Below are positions 22,744-35,237 of a stretch of 64,000 nucleotides of DNA, piece by piece. Numbering within the stretch: the first letter of the stretch is position 1; every line of letters begins with the position of its first letter. Source of the DNA: Chinchilla lanigera (lineage: Eukaryota > Chordata > Mammalia > Rodentia > Chinchillidae); assembly GCF_000276665.1 (NCBI RefSeq), contig NW_004955484.1:5262181-5326180 (forward strand), written 5' to 3'. Both the position numbers and the translations under genes were made by a program. The notes beneath the pieces are model-generated. The model did not search any database. It was not told where the DNA came from and saw only the letters and a program-made list of their open reading frames with translations.

Positions 22744-25323
22744 TTTTCTAGGCTGTGTTTGATACTATTGTCACTGCTGATGATACCACTGTAGCGAAAA
22801 GTGACACAATTGTTTTAAACAGCTGTTCGTCCTGGTATTGCAAGGCTGAGATTGACTAAGGGTCACAGAAGATACTGTGGCACAGTGCCAAAGAACCACA
22901 GGTGGGCCAAAAAGGCAGCAACTTCTCATCCTGAACAAATTGAAAAGGTAAGATGATTTTGCAACAGACTCAAAACCAAATAATTAGCTACACCCAGAAG
23001 AGTAGTCATTTCTTAAGGGTTCTAAATACTAGCAATAAAGCAACCTAGTATAGGCAATTTATAAGCATCACTCCAGCAATTAAACTAAAAAAAGAAAAGG
23101 AAAGGAGAAGACACTGCAGCAAGATTCAGCACCACATATCCAGATCACCAGAAGCAAACCCAGGGGCCAATGAGGTGGAACAATCCAAAAGCTACCCACC
23201 TGGCCCCTCTGAAGCGGTAAGAACAAAGCAATTGAATGATGCTCTAGAAAAAATTAAATCAAAAATAATTTCTCAGATAACTGCAGAGATGGTGTCCACA
23301 ATGAAAACCATGCTTATGGACTCTAGAATAGATCCAGACAAAAACAATAGGGGAGCTTAAGAAAATTATGGAAGCCATGAATGCTCAGCATAGGAAAGAA
23401 ATGGAATCCATAAGGCAGATTCAAGCAGACATCCAGGAGAATAAAAATTCCACTGAAAGTATCCACAGCAGATTAAGCCAATGTGAGGACAAGACCTCAG
23501 ATAGAGAAGACAGGCTTGTAGTTAGTGATCATGAAAAGAAAGATTTCTTAAAAATAGCAAGAGACCATGAGAAACCAATATAGCAGCTGCTAGATGAGGC
23601 AAAAAAGAAGAACTTAAGAATGATTGGAGTCAATGAAAAAGCAGGATATAGCACAAATGATATAAAAAACTGTTTACAGATGTCATGGCAGAAAACTTCC
23701 CTAGCAGAGAAAAAGAATTTGACATACAGTAAGTGAGGCCCATAAAACTCCAATTAGCCATGATTTTAAAAAAAACAAACAAACCACAGCCAGGCACATC
23801 ACAGTCAAGATTCCAGAAATTCAATACAAGAATAGAATCTTAAAAATGTTAGGTAAAAGAAACAAATCACCTATAAAGGAAAGCCCATCAGAATCAGAGA
23901 TGACTGCTCAGTGCAAATCTTCAAGTCAAGGAAAGCTTGGAGTGAAGTATTTCACCTGCTAAAAGAAAACAGCCTTCAACTCTGCACAACTACCTTTCAA
24001 AATAGATGGAGGAATAAGATACCTCCATGACAAAGAACATCTGAGGAAACTTATCACCACCAAACCAACATTCCAAAATGTTTTGAAGGAATTCTAGAAA
24101 GAGATAACATGAACTAAAACTGCATGAACCCAAACCAAAGGAATCCACCAGGCAAGGAAAACAAACAGAGGGAGAGTGAAGAAAAGAGAAGGAGTGAAAA
24201 ACAAGAAAATAACGTGACAAAGATAACTCTACTTATCAGTTATAACCATCAATGTTATAACTTACAATGTTACTTCAATTCATCAATCAAAAGACACAGA
24301 CTGTCAGAATGAATCAAGAAGAAAGATCCTACAGTGTGCTGCAAACAAGAAAGACATTTAATTCAAAAAGAAATTCATAGACTGGAAGTCAAAAGATGAA
24401 AAACAATACTCCATGCTACAGAAGTCCAGAAAAAAGCAGACAAAGTAAATTTCAAGCCAAAACTTATTAAGAGAGACAAACAAGGGCACTACATACTTGT
24501 AAAACAAACAATCAGAACGAAAGAGATAACAATCATCAGCATATATTCAACAAATGCCAGTCCTCCCAACTAATAAAACAAATATTAATGGGCATAAAAA
24601 TCAAATAAGCACTAATACAATTGTATTAGGGGATCTCAATATCCCACTGTCCAAAAAGACAGACCAACTAGACAAAAAAGTCAACACAGAAATATTAGAA
24701 CTGAAGCAAACTTTTGAACAAATGTATTTAGATGTTTATTGTATGTTGCACCCCACAAAATCAGAGTACACATTCTTCTCAGCTGCACCTAAGACAGTCT
24801 CCAAAATAGACCACATACTAGCTCACAGAACATGCTTAAGTAAATGCAAAGGAATTGAAAATATCCCATGCACATTACCAGACCATACTGCAATAAAATT
24901 GGAAATCAATGGCAAAAGAAATCACAAAAACTTCATAAACACATGGAAAATAAATAGCACTCTCCTGAACAATAAATGGGCCACAGATGAAATTCAAGAA
25001 GAAATTAGGCAGTTGCTACAGTTAAATGATAATGACAATACAACAGATTGGAACTTGTGGGACCCAGTGAAAGCAGTCCTAAGAGGAAAATTTGTAGCAA
25101 TGAATTCTCCTATCAGGAAAAGAGAGAAAGTGCAAATAAACAACTTAACGATGAACCTCAAACTTCTAGAAAAAGAGCAGACTAAGCCAAAAGCTTGTAT
25201 GAGGGAGGAAATTATAAAGATCAGAGGAAAAATTAATGCATTAGAGACAAAAATACAAAGAATCAATGAATCAAAGAGTTGGTTATTTGAACATTAAATA
25301 ATATCAACAAACCCTTATCCAAC
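22744..25323 (+). mobile_element. near full-length LINE-1 (L1 copy 2), 5' half
   Basis: Inserted in the RPL9 pseudogene, so its 5' end is set at about 22744. 22744-23170 is then the L1 5' UTR. ORF1 (RNA-binding chaperone) runs about 23175-24110: N-terminal part, coiled coil (23368-23583), RRM-like segment with NLRMIGV (about 23615) and C-terminal domain. It is broken by TAA at 23358 and later stops. ORF2 starts about 24220 with the endonuclease; the longest open stretch is 24554-25297 (ending INESKSWLFEH), covering the EN C-terminus with SKIDHILAHRTCLS and PDHTAIKLEI. The copy is dead. It is interrupted by an LTR at 25324 and continues at 25701. Confidence 0.93.
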
Positions 25324-25695
25324 TATCTTACTTTTCTCTCATTGCTGAACAAAATACCTGAAACTCAAAGATAAAAGAGGAAAGGTTTATTTAGGTCACA
25401 GTTTTTTTTGGAGATTTCAGTCCAAAATCAGCTGGCTCCAAGACATGATAGCATGGCAGAGGAGCAACAGTTCATAGTGGCAGAAAACAGAAAAAGCAAC
25501 AAGAGCAAAAACGGAGGAATGACAGAGCAAGCCTCTTTCCCTCCTTATACTGTATGCAGACTATCCACCCAACGGCAGGTGTAGCACTCACAACCATAAT
25601 CCCAGCATTGGACCATGGACCAATCACAAACTTTAGAAGCCTGCCCCTGTGACTGCGTGAGGCTTTGCAGGAACATGTAGACACAAACAATAACA
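25324..25695 (-). mobile_element. solo LTR inserted in L1, ERVL-MaLR-like
   Basis: Same family as the LTR at 21488-21838, reversed: it opens with CTTACTTTTCTCTCATTGCT and closes with ACACAAACAATAACA. Perfect 5-base target duplication CCAAC (25319-25323 and 25696-25700). The L1 reads on across it. No coding capacity. An A18 tract lies just after the second repeat, at about 25707-25724. Confidence 0.9.
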
Positions 25696-25700
25696 CCAAC

Positions 25701-28670
25701 CGTATCAAAAAAAAAAAAAAAAAAGAAAGAAAGAAAAGACTCAAATCCATGTAATTAGGAATGAAAAAGGTGAAATCACAACAGACCCTGCAGAAATCCA
25801 GATCATCTATACCTCGTTTGAAAACTTGTATTCTAATAAGTGCAGAAGAAATGGACAGACATCTCAATACATATGAATTACCAAAGCTGAATCAAGGAAA
25901 TATAAAAATCCTAAAAAAAACCCAGTATCAATTAATGAAATTAAAGATGTAATTAAAAATCTAACAACAAAAGCCAAGGCCCTGAGGGATTCATTGCTAA
26001 ATCTAACAAGAAATTTAGAGAAGATCTAACACCACCACTTCTCAAACCCTTTAATGAAATTGAAAGGGAAGCAACACTCCCAAATTCATTCCTGGAAAGC
26101 AAGCATTACCCTGACAACAAACCAGAGAAGCACCCAACTAAGAAAACGAATTACAGGCCAATCTCCCTACTGAACATAAATGTAAAAGTCCTCAATAAGA
26201 TACTGGCAAACAGAATGCAGCAAATCATCAAAAAGATTATACATCTTGACCAAGTGGGATTCATCCCAGCGATGCAGGAATAGTTCAACATATATAAATC
26301 AATAAATATAATACAACACATTAACAGAGCCAAGAACAAAAATCATACTATCATTTAAATAGATGCACAAAAAGCTCTTGAAAAAGTTCAGCATCCATTC
26401 ATGATAAAAACCCTATAAAAAATTGGAATAGTCTTTATCTCAATTTGATAAAACCCATTTATGACAAAGCAAGAGCCAACTTCATACTAAATGGAAGATT
26501 AAATAAAAACTGAAAGCTTTCTCTTTAAAATCAGGAACAAGACAAGGATATTCACTGTCTCCACTCTTTTTCAACATAATCCTGGAAACTTTAGCCAGCG
26601 CAATTAGACAAGGAGTAAGGATATGAAAGGAAGAATTGAAATTATCATTATTTGAAGATGACATGATGCTCTACATAAAAGATCCCCCAAAATCCACTAA
26701 AACATTGCTAGTTTTAATAAGTAAATTCAGTAGCATAGCTGGATACAAAGTCAACACTCAAAACTCAATACCTTCCTGTACATGAATAACAAACTCACTG
26801 AGAGAGAAATGAGAAAAAGAACACCTTTCACAATAGCATCCAAAACAATGAAATACCTAGAAATTAATCTAACGAAGGATGTAAAGATCTCTACATTGAA
26901 AACTGAAGTACTCTGAAAAAGGAGATTGAAGAAGATATCGGAAAATGGAAGGATAACACTTGCTCTTGGGTAGGAAGAACCAATATAGTGAAAATGGCCA
27001 TACTTCCAAAACTGTCATACAGATTTATTTCAATTCCGATCAAAATTCCAACAGCATAGCTCTCAGAATTTGAGAAAACAATCCTAAAATTCATTTGGAA
27101 AAGAAGAGACCTAGAAAGCAAAGGCAATTCTGGGCAACAAAAGTATGGCAGGGGCATCATAAATCCCTGACTTAAAATTATACTATAAAGCTACTGTGAT
27201 GAAAACAGAGTAGTATTCACAAAAAACAGACCCAAAGATCAATGAACAGATTAGAAAATGCAGAAACAACTCCACACACACACAGCCACCTTATCTTTGA
27301 CAAAGTTGCCAAACACATTCACTGGAAGAAAGATAGCCTCTTTAATAAATGGTGCTGGAAAAACTGGATCTGCACATGCCAAAAATTAAAATTGGACCCA
27401 TATTTTTCACCATGCACTTAACTAAATTTGAAATGGATCAAAGATCTAAATATTAACACAGAAATGTTTAATCTGCTGGAAGACAGAATAGGTAAAACTC
27501 TTGAAGCCATTGTTGTAGGCAAAGACTTTATGAATAAAACTCTGATCACACAGTAACTATCACAAAGAATCAAAACTGGGATCTCATCTTATTAAAAAGC
27601 TTTTGCACAGCAAGAGAAACCACCAACAGAGTGAAGAGACAACTCACGATGTGGGGAAGAATGTTTGGCAGCTGTTTCTCAGAAAAAGAATTACTATTCA
27701 CAACATAAAAACAACTCAAAAAATCATACCTCCCAAATTTAAGGACCCAATCCAAAAATGGGCATCTGAGATGTATACATGCTTCTCAGATGAAGAAATG
27801 CAAACAGCAAATAATATATGCAAAAATGTTCAAAACCACTGGTCATTCAAGAGATGCAAATTAAAACAACACTGAGATTCCACCTCACCCTGGAAATAAT
27901 AGCTATTATCACTGTTGGTGGGAGTATAGACTGATGCAATCACTGTGGAAATCGGTGTGGAGATTACTCAAAAAACTAGGATTGGAGGGCCCATTTGACT
28001 CAGCTATTCCCCTTCTGGATATCTTTCCAGAATTAAAATCTCATACCACAGGGATATATGTGCACCCATGTTTACAGCACCACAATTTGTAATAGCTAAA
28101 TCTTGGAAACAACTGAAATACGCATCAAATGAGGAAGAGATAAAAGAAAGATGTGAACTTTTTATACAGTGGAGTACTACTCAGCCATGAAGAAGGATAA
28201 ACTTGAGACTGTTTTAGGTAAATGGCTGCAACTTGAGACCATACTCATAAATGAAATAAACCACAAACACGTGTGTAAATATTGTATTGTCCCCCAGTGT
28301 GAGAAGCTGAAAGAGTAAACAAGATGCAAAATGTACAACAGATATTGTAAAATGGGAAGAAACTTCAAAAAGAAAGAGAAACTGGGATGGGGGAATGGAG
28401 AAAAGAAGGAAGAGAGAAGAATATATATATATATGTTTGCTTTTATCATATATATATGATAATCAAGATAGTTATACCACTGATTTCTCTCTGTTCATTG
28501 AAAAGCAAGTTTTGCGCTAATATTGTTTGGACAATTAAATGCTGATATCTTATACTATGAGTAACTAATTTAAGGATAACAATATGCAATGTATTAGCCA
28601 TTGTTACTCTGCTATTATCTTGTTTTGAAATTTTGGGAGTTCTTTTCCTCTTTAAATACAAAAAAAAAAA
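25701..28670 (+). mobile_element. near full-length LINE-1 (L1 copy 2), 3' half
   Basis: Resumes ORF2 with AAGACTCAAATCCATGTAAT and runs through reverse transcriptase (active-site region at 26646 reads SLFEDDMMLY: the DD pair is kept but the preceding A of FADD is E), the C-terminal cysteine-rich region (about 27850-28200), a purine-rich 3' UTR with an AT palindrome at 28438-28461, and an A10 tail ending at 28670. Many stops and frameshifts. The following base begins the second RPL9 segment. Confidence 0.93.
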
Positions 28671-28810
28671 TGCAGTTGCTCAGATTCAGTAAACTACAGT
28701 AGTTAAAAATAAGGGGATCAGAAAATTTCTGGACAGTATACATGTCTCTGAAAATGGAACAATTCAAGTCTGCATGTTGATGAATAAGATCTAAGAATTG
28801 TCCTCCTGGC
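28671..28810 (+). pseudogene. RPL9: RPL9 processed pseudogene, 3' segment
   Basis: Continues the L9 reading exactly where 22743 stops: CAGATTCAGTAAACTACAGT, then AAAAATAAGGGGATCAGAAA, giving the L9 C-terminal VKNKxIRKFLDxIxVSExGT, an equivalent of the final ADE, a TAA stop and the first 3' UTR bases GATCTAAGA. The repeat TTCAGCTGCT / TGCAGTTGCT at the two L1 edges is a decayed target-site duplication. Further L9 3' UTR-like sequence resumes after the B1, at about 28980-29010. Confidence 0.88.
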
Positions 28811-28977
28811 CTAGCGGGGTGTGGTGGTGCACACCTGTAATTCCAGAACTCAGAGTCTGAGGCAGGTGTATCGCTCCAAGTTTGACACCAGCCTGGGCTA
28901 CATAGTAAGCTCAAGCCCAGCCTGAACTACACAGTGAGACCCTGTCTCAAAAACAAACAAACAAACAAACAAACAAA
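28811..28977 (+). mobile_element. B1 SINE in RPL9 pseudogene 3' UTR
   Basis: GCGGGGTGTGGTGGTGCACA head, duplicated CAAGTTTGACACCAGCC / CTCAAGCCCAGCCTGAAC block and a (CAAA)n tail. Flanking AATTGTCCTCCTGGCC and AACTGTCCTGCC look like its target-site duplication. Confidence 0.93.
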
Positions 28978-29024
28978 AACTGTCCTGCCGAAGAAACAAG
29001 ATTCCATGTTATATAATATTGGTG

Positions 29025-29150
29025 TTTTTTTGTGTTTATTTTTGTTTTGCTGGCCTTCAGCTTATTATGTTGCCCTATCCTCAAACTGGGATCCTCCTGC
29101 TTCAGCCTCCCAAGTTCTGGAATTAGAGGTATGTGTCATCAAGCCTTGCA
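29025..29150 (-). mobile_element. B1 SINE fragment
   Basis: Complement of B1: CTGGGATCCTCCTGCTTCAG, CCTCCCAAGTTCTGGAATTA. Confidence 0.85.
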
Positions 29151-30699
29151 TTTGCTGCAGTATTTTAATTAGACAATAAAATGTCTTTATTAAAAAATAT
29201 GCTATCTATTCTAAATTATCCCCATACCTTGATATATGTGAAAAGTTTATTAGACTGTGATTAAATGTAAACATCACTTTCTAATGATATGTTTCTGATA
29301 ACCATGGGTTTTGGAGGTATTGGGTATTGGACTTTAAAATTCTCAGTGCACAAGTTTTTCTAAAGGTGTAAATCAGAAATAGGTAATAGAAGACTTACAA
29401 TATATAAGATAAAGCTAAAACTATAGCAGCAATATGTAAGTAAACATGTGAAAGACCAGCTGTGTACAGAAGAAATCTTCAGTTTTGGAAGCCTTTGATT
29501 ATTACAACATGGTTTTCACAAATTCCTAATCAAAAATATAATAAAAGAAAAAAACAGTAGAAAACCACATCTAACATATCATCATTTAAGAGAACCAATT
29601 CCACAGTGATTAGAAAAAGATCTATCTCTGAACGGGGTGGAAAAGCATGATTCTTAAATCCAAAGGGAAATTAAAGCACAAAATTTAAACAAAACAGCAT
29701 GAAAAAAATCAATATCTCACAGAATAAAAAGGAATAATTTAGTTTTTAGCTTTCTCTTTACAAAAATTCTATTTTTAGACCAGATACAGTGACTTAAGAT
29801 GCTATGGTGTCTTTAAAGCTCCATTTTGTAGGGAAATACCTGTTTGGCTCTGTGACTTCTAAAGGTAAACAGAAGGCTTTGCATTTAAGTTATAATGTGA
29901 AATACTTCAGAGTAACCTCATGCCAAAATGGCATATTTCTGAGAGATGCAAAGGTATTCAATAAAAAGCTTTTAAAGGCATATTTTTAAACTTGCAGCAG
30001 GAAAGCTTTTCTGTGTCAAGACAGTAATTCTTTTAACAGCATTGATCAAAATGTCATTCTTTTATGAGTGTACAATACCTTTTAATGGCATACAACAAGC
30101 CATTAGGGTTATACACCTCTGTATAGCAGACAGCTTACTGGAAAAAAGGGAACACTGGCCAAGACAGAGTCAGTAGGTTTTATGCTTCTAATAAGGATCT
30201 TCTCCCTACCCTCTTGCCCCAGCTGCTTCATTCTGAAGTCCACAACTGAAATTATCTGTCATTTCCATATGCTAGAACTGCTTCACAAAGATGGAGGCTA
30301 TAAGATCTAAAAGGTACCTTTGCAGGTATCATAGAATGATCTTTCAAGAACCTTTCACCTACGGTCAAAAATAAATTATTAATGAATATTAGAAAAAAAC
30401 TGATAATTTTATTTACTTTCTGGGGATAGAAGTGATTTTTTAAAAAAGTTATAAGATTATCACTTCTCATATTTATTTATAAAACCAAACACTAAAGGAA
30501 TAGCACAGTTATGTACTGTCTAACACAAAATATCTGTTACCTAATAAAGATTAGATAATCTTTCATAAAAAGAATTGTTTTGAAATAATCTTTAAAACAA
30601 GTTCTGTCTTTGAGGTATTCATGTTTTAAAAAGATAAAAGTAAATTCTGAATTTATTTAGAAAAACTCAAACATATACAAACTCATAAAAACTTCTATA
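29151..30699. other. unique AT-rich sequence
   Basis: No gene, RNA or certain repeat. Confidence 0.4.
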
Positions 30700-30715
30700 A
30701 ACTTGCCAAATTTCT

Positions 30716-30804
30716 TTTTTTTTTCCCTCCAGTACTGGGAACTGAACTCACGACCTTGCGCTTGCCAGGCAGGCGCTTTTGCCGCTGAGCTAAATCCCCA
30801 GCCC
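30716..30804 (-). mobile_element. ID SINE with perfect target-site duplication
   Basis: Complement of a near-consensus ID: ACTCACGACCTTGCGCTTGC, CAGGCAGGCGCTTTTGCCGC, TGAGCTAAATCCCCAGCC. The 16-base repeat AACTTGCCAAATTTCT flanks it perfectly (30700-30715 and 30805-30820), so it is young. Confidence 0.97.
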
Positions 30805-30820
30805 AACTTGCCAAATTTCT

Positions 30821-31509
30821 AACCACTCAGGAAATGGCAACTAAGGAATGGAACAAAAATAGAAAGAAAATGATTCCTACTTTTTGTGTTTCACTTTTAC
30901 TTTTAACTGTAAAGGAAATATAACTTAAACACATATAAATTCCTAAAATTACAGAAATAGCCAGATAAATTGAAGGTAGCCTAAATTTCTGTGCTAAAAA
31001 CTATTTAAGGGCTTTACATAATCTAAAAATGTTATAAGTAAGAAATATATTCCTGCTGCAAAAGTAAAACTCATCTTTACAGACAATATTAGATGTGTCT
31101 CAAAACCATTTCCCTCAGAACGAAGTTTAAAAAAGTAGAAGAGTTTGTCTTCTTTTAAAGGTAGGTAGGTATGCGTGTAAGAAAATATTAAATGAAAAAG
31201 TAAAGTTCTATGAAATTTTATAATTAAACAGAACATTCTGTTTCAGGCTGTGTAGAGGACCAAGAAAGTGCACTATTTCATCAATAAAGTCAACTAAAAG
31301 TACAAGGTAAAGATTTTAAAACATTTTTAAAACATCCAGGAGTTTATAAGAATAGGAACAAATTACCAATCCAAAAGTCTACAAAAAAATGGGAACTCAT
31401 GGATAAGTAGGATGCTAAATCTGCTGTTGTCCTGAGGACATATCATCAAATATTTTGACTAAAACTACAGATTCACAGGTGTTGTTAACTATGAAAGACT
31501 GGAAAAACT
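30821..31509. other. unique AT-rich sequence
   Basis: No gene or certain repeat. Confidence 0.4.
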
Positions 31510-31770
31510 GTCAATGAGTCCTTGATTGATCAATATTGCATGTCTCTATCTGTATTCATGAGAAACCATTTTGAAGATATCAATATGTAATACAACAAGC
31601 ATTGTTAATTTCCTACCACTTTGTAACTCTGTATTGTCTGTACTGTTCTTTTGTTATTTTGTAAAAGGTTGTCTGTCTGTTAATGTTTTCCTCCTTTTAT
31701 TTTTAAAATAAAAAAAAAAAAAGATTGTCAAAAAAACCAAAAACAAAACAACAACAACAACAACAAAAAA
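31510..31770 (+). mobile_element. L1 3' UTR end, strongly 5'-truncated
   Basis: Matches the terminal 3' UTR also seen at 3430-3625 and 43370-43570: GAAGATATCAATATGTAATA, TGTTAATTTCCTACCACTTT, GTTATTTTGTAAAAGG. Ends in an A tail with (CAA)n at 31748-31768. Confidence 0.88.
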
Positions 31771-31974
31771 CACCTAAAATAGAGACTTTCTTCCCATTAA
31801 GCTGGGACCTGAAAGGCTTACCTGCAGTGTGAAGGTGATCCAGGAGTCTGGGCTAGACAACTACAACAAAACTTGCCTTTGCAGTGACCACAGCAGAGGA
31901 AAATAAAATCACAAATTCTAATAACAACAGGTCATTTACAGATATTCAACCCAAATTCACATCAATTGAATGGT

Positions 31975-32180
31975 TAAAAAAATTAACAAACATGCTGACT
32001 TCTGGAAATTAGTTTGGAAGTACTCCATCCCTTTCAATTTCATTGGAGTGTCTGAGGAATAGTGATGATATAACGCCTTTAAAAGTTTGTAGAATTCAGA
32101 AATGAATTCATTAGATACTGGATATTTTAGTTGGTAGATTTTTTACTACTGCCTGAATTTCATTTATTAAGTTGTTCAGT

Positions 32181-32222
<42 letters not shown>

Positions 32223-32583
32223 GTTCAGTATTTCTGTGTCTTCTTGGGTTAGCTTTGGTAATTTGTATGAGTCAAGGAATTTGTCCACTTATTTAAGCTT
32301 TTCCAATTGGCTGGAATAGTTTTTACAGTAGTTACTATATATCTTCTGGATTTCAGTGGTGTCTGTTGTGATTTCGTTGTGATTTCGTCTTTTTTGTTTT
32401 TAACTGCATCGACACAGTCTTTCGGTAAGTTCAGTTAAGGGTTTAACTATTTTGTTTATTCTTTCAAAGACCCAGTTGTTCAATTTGTTGAGTTTTGTAT
32501 TACTTTTTAGTCTCAGTTCACTGATTTCCACTATAATCTTTATGAATTCCCTTCTTAGTTTTGGTTTGGGCTTGGATTGTTGA
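31975..32583 (-). mobile_element. L1 copy 3, inverted 5' part
   Basis: On the minus strand this reads ORF2 linker to early RT: AAACCAAAACTAAGAAGGGA, TTTGAAAGAATAAACAAAAT, GACACCACTGAAATCCAGAA, and on to CAATGAAATTGAAAGGGATG. It ends where the forward segment at 32584 begins in L1 coordinates, so the two are one element with a 5' inversion. A TG repeat has grown inside it (32183-32219). Confidence 0.88.
32183..32219. repeat. (TG)n microsatellite
   Basis: About 18 uninterrupted TG dinucleotides inside inverted L1 sequence. The cysteine-valine run of the plus-strand frame here is its translation, not a protein. Confidence 0.98.
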
Positions 32584-34722
32584 TCCCAAAACTAGACAAA
32601 GACCCAAATGGAAAAGAAAACTAGAGCACAGTCTCATTAATGGACACAGATGCAAAAAGCCTTAACAAGATATTAGCAACATATCATCATACACATTATC
32701 AAAAAATCATACATCATAACCAAGTAGGTTTGATCCCAGAGCCGCAAGGTTGGTTCAACATACACAAATCAATAAATTTAATAGACCACATAAACAGAAG
32801 GAAGGACAAAAACCCTGTTATTGTATCAACAGATGCAGAAAAGGCATTTGATAAAATCCAAAAGGAAAAAAACAATAAAGAAAATCGCTATTAGAAAGAC
32901 CATACCTGAATTTGATAAAGGCTATTTATGACAAAGCAATGGTCAACATCATAAAAGATGTAGGAAAAATGAAACCATTCCCTTTAAATTCATAAACAAG
33001 ACAAGGATTCCCAGGATCACCACTCCTATTCAACAAAGTCCTTGAAACATTATCAAGAGCAATCAGGCAAGAGAAACAAATAAAAGGGAGACACAGAGAA
33101 AAGGAATACCTCATATTACCATTAGCTGCAGATGGCATGATATTCTGTATAAAAGATCCACCACCAAAAACTGCTAGAATTGATAACCAACTTCAGCAAC
33201 GTAGCAACATACAGACTCCACACACAAAACTCAATAGCATTTTTGTATACCAAACATGAACCCAATGAGAAAAACTGTGAAAACAATACCATTTACATCA
33301 GCATCAAGAAAAATTAAATACACCTAGGAAATAACCTAACAAACAAAGTGAAAGACCTCTACAATGAAAACTACTGAAAAAGGAGATTGAAGAGGACATC
33401 AGAAAATGGAAAGGTGTCCCCTGCACCTAGATAGGCAAAATCTATATTGTCAAAATAGCTATACTCCCAAAACTCTTATATAGATTCAACACAATTCCAA
33501 TCAAAATTCCAATAGCATTCTTTATAGAACTAGAGAAAACAACTCTAAAATTCATATGAAACCAGATGAGACCCAGAATAGCTAAAAACAATCTTGGACA
33601 ACAAGATCAAAGCAGGAAGTATCACAATACCTGACTTCAAATTATACTACAAAGCAACAGTGGTAAAAATAACATGGTACTAGCACAAAAAACAATATGT
33701 GGATCAACTGAACAGAAGAGAGGATACAGAAAGATCCCCAGGCAACAAAGGAACCAAAAACCTACTCTAGAGGAAAGATAACTTATTCAACAAATGGTGC
33801 TGGAAAAATTGGCTACCTATTTGCAGAGGACTGAATCTGGACTCATATTGTTTATCATGTACTATATTAAAACCAAAATAAATTAAAGATCTAAACATTA
33901 AAGTGGAAACATTGAGCTACTGGAAGACAAAATAGGTAAAACACTTAAGTCATAGGTATAGGCAAGGACTTTCTGAACAGAACTCTAATCGTACAAGAAA
34001 CAACAGCAAGAATCAAAAAGAGATTATATCAAATTAAAAATGTCTACATAGCAAAGGAATCAATTAGTAAAGCGAAAAGACAAGCTATAGAATAGGGGAA
34101 AATGGTCAGCTATTCCTCAGACAGAAGGATAATATCTAGAATATATAAAGAACTAAAAAAAAAAAAATTACCCAAAATAAAAGACCCAACCAAGAAATGG
34201 ACAAGTGAAATGAACAGACAGCTCTTAAAAGAACAAGTACAAATGGCCAACAAGCATATGAAAAAAATCTTCAACATCTCTGGTCATTAGAAAAATGCAT
34301 ATTAAAACAACATAAGATTGCCTCTTAAACCAGAAAGAAAGGCAATCATCAAAAACTCAAAGAATAACTGTTCCTGGTATGGCTATGCTGAAAAAAGGAA
34401 CTCTCCTACATTGTTGGTGAAAATGTAAATTAGTACAACTTTTATAGAAATAAGTATGAAATTTTTTCAAAAAAAACTAAAATTTGAAATTCCATATGAT
34501 CAGCTAATCCCCTTCAAGATATCTTCCCAAAAGAGTTAAAGACATTATATACAACAATACATACATAGCAACATTCATAGGGGCACAACTCATAATAACT
34601 AAATCCTGGAGACAGCCTATATGTCCATCAACAGATAAATGGGTAAAGAAAATATGGTATGGTATCTATACATAATGGAATACTACTCAGCCATAAAAAA
34701 GGATAAATTCATAACAGGGATA
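32584..34722 (+). mobile_element. L1 copy 3, forward part
   Basis: Resumes ORF2 RT with CCAAAACTAGACAAAGACCC, then [20 protein letters not shown] (about 32782), an RT active-site region near 33121 reading LAADGMIF (lost DD), and C-terminal frames such as 34102-34290. It stops at CTCAGCCATAAAAAAGGATA with no 3' UTR or poly(A), so the 3' end is deleted. It differs from copy 2 throughout and is probably an older subfamily. Confidence 0.9.
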
Positions 34723-34891
34723 CATTATGAGAAAAGCATGACAACATCTTTTCCTTATTGCTTTACTATCACAGAATACACTTACACAAAGTAAGACTGC
34801 TAAAATGTCACTAGGAAATATAATTTCATAGGACCCCCATCAAATATGTGGTTTGTTGTTGACTAAAAAGTCTTTGTGTGATGACTATATG

Positions 34892-35237
34892 TATCTTAGT
34901 CAGTTTTCTGTTGTTATAATTGAAGATCAGAGACTGAAAATGTGTACAGAATAAATAGAGGTTTATTTAACTCATGTTTCTGCAGGGGTAGAAAGCTCAG
35001 TAATATAGCAGAGGGTATTACATGTAGAGAAAGAGCAAGTATACTAATCTATCTCTCTTCTTTTTCTTATAAAGCCGCTAATGCCACCACAGGGAACCCA
35101 TCTTCATGACCCACCCACACTTAGTTACCTCCTTAGTTACCACCTACCCTTAGTCGCCTCCAAATTCCACTAAACACAACTTCAGAAACTAAGTTCTTAA
35201 TATAAGAAGTTTTGGTAGACACATTCAAACCATACTA
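34892..35237 (-). mobile_element. solo LTR, MaLR-like, diverged
   Basis: Complement order of the same LTR class: TATCTTAGTCAGTTTTCTGT, GAGGTTTATTTAACTCATGT, then CATTCAAACCATACTA. No target duplication recognised. Confidence 0.65.

Noticed and set aside
24554..25297. 247-codon frame that looks like a protein gene
   Set aside because: It is the endonuclease part of a dead L1 ORF2; the rest is broken by stops and an LTR.
32131..32319. Cysteine-valine repeat peptide
   Set aside because: Translation of a TG microsatellite in inverted L1 DNA.
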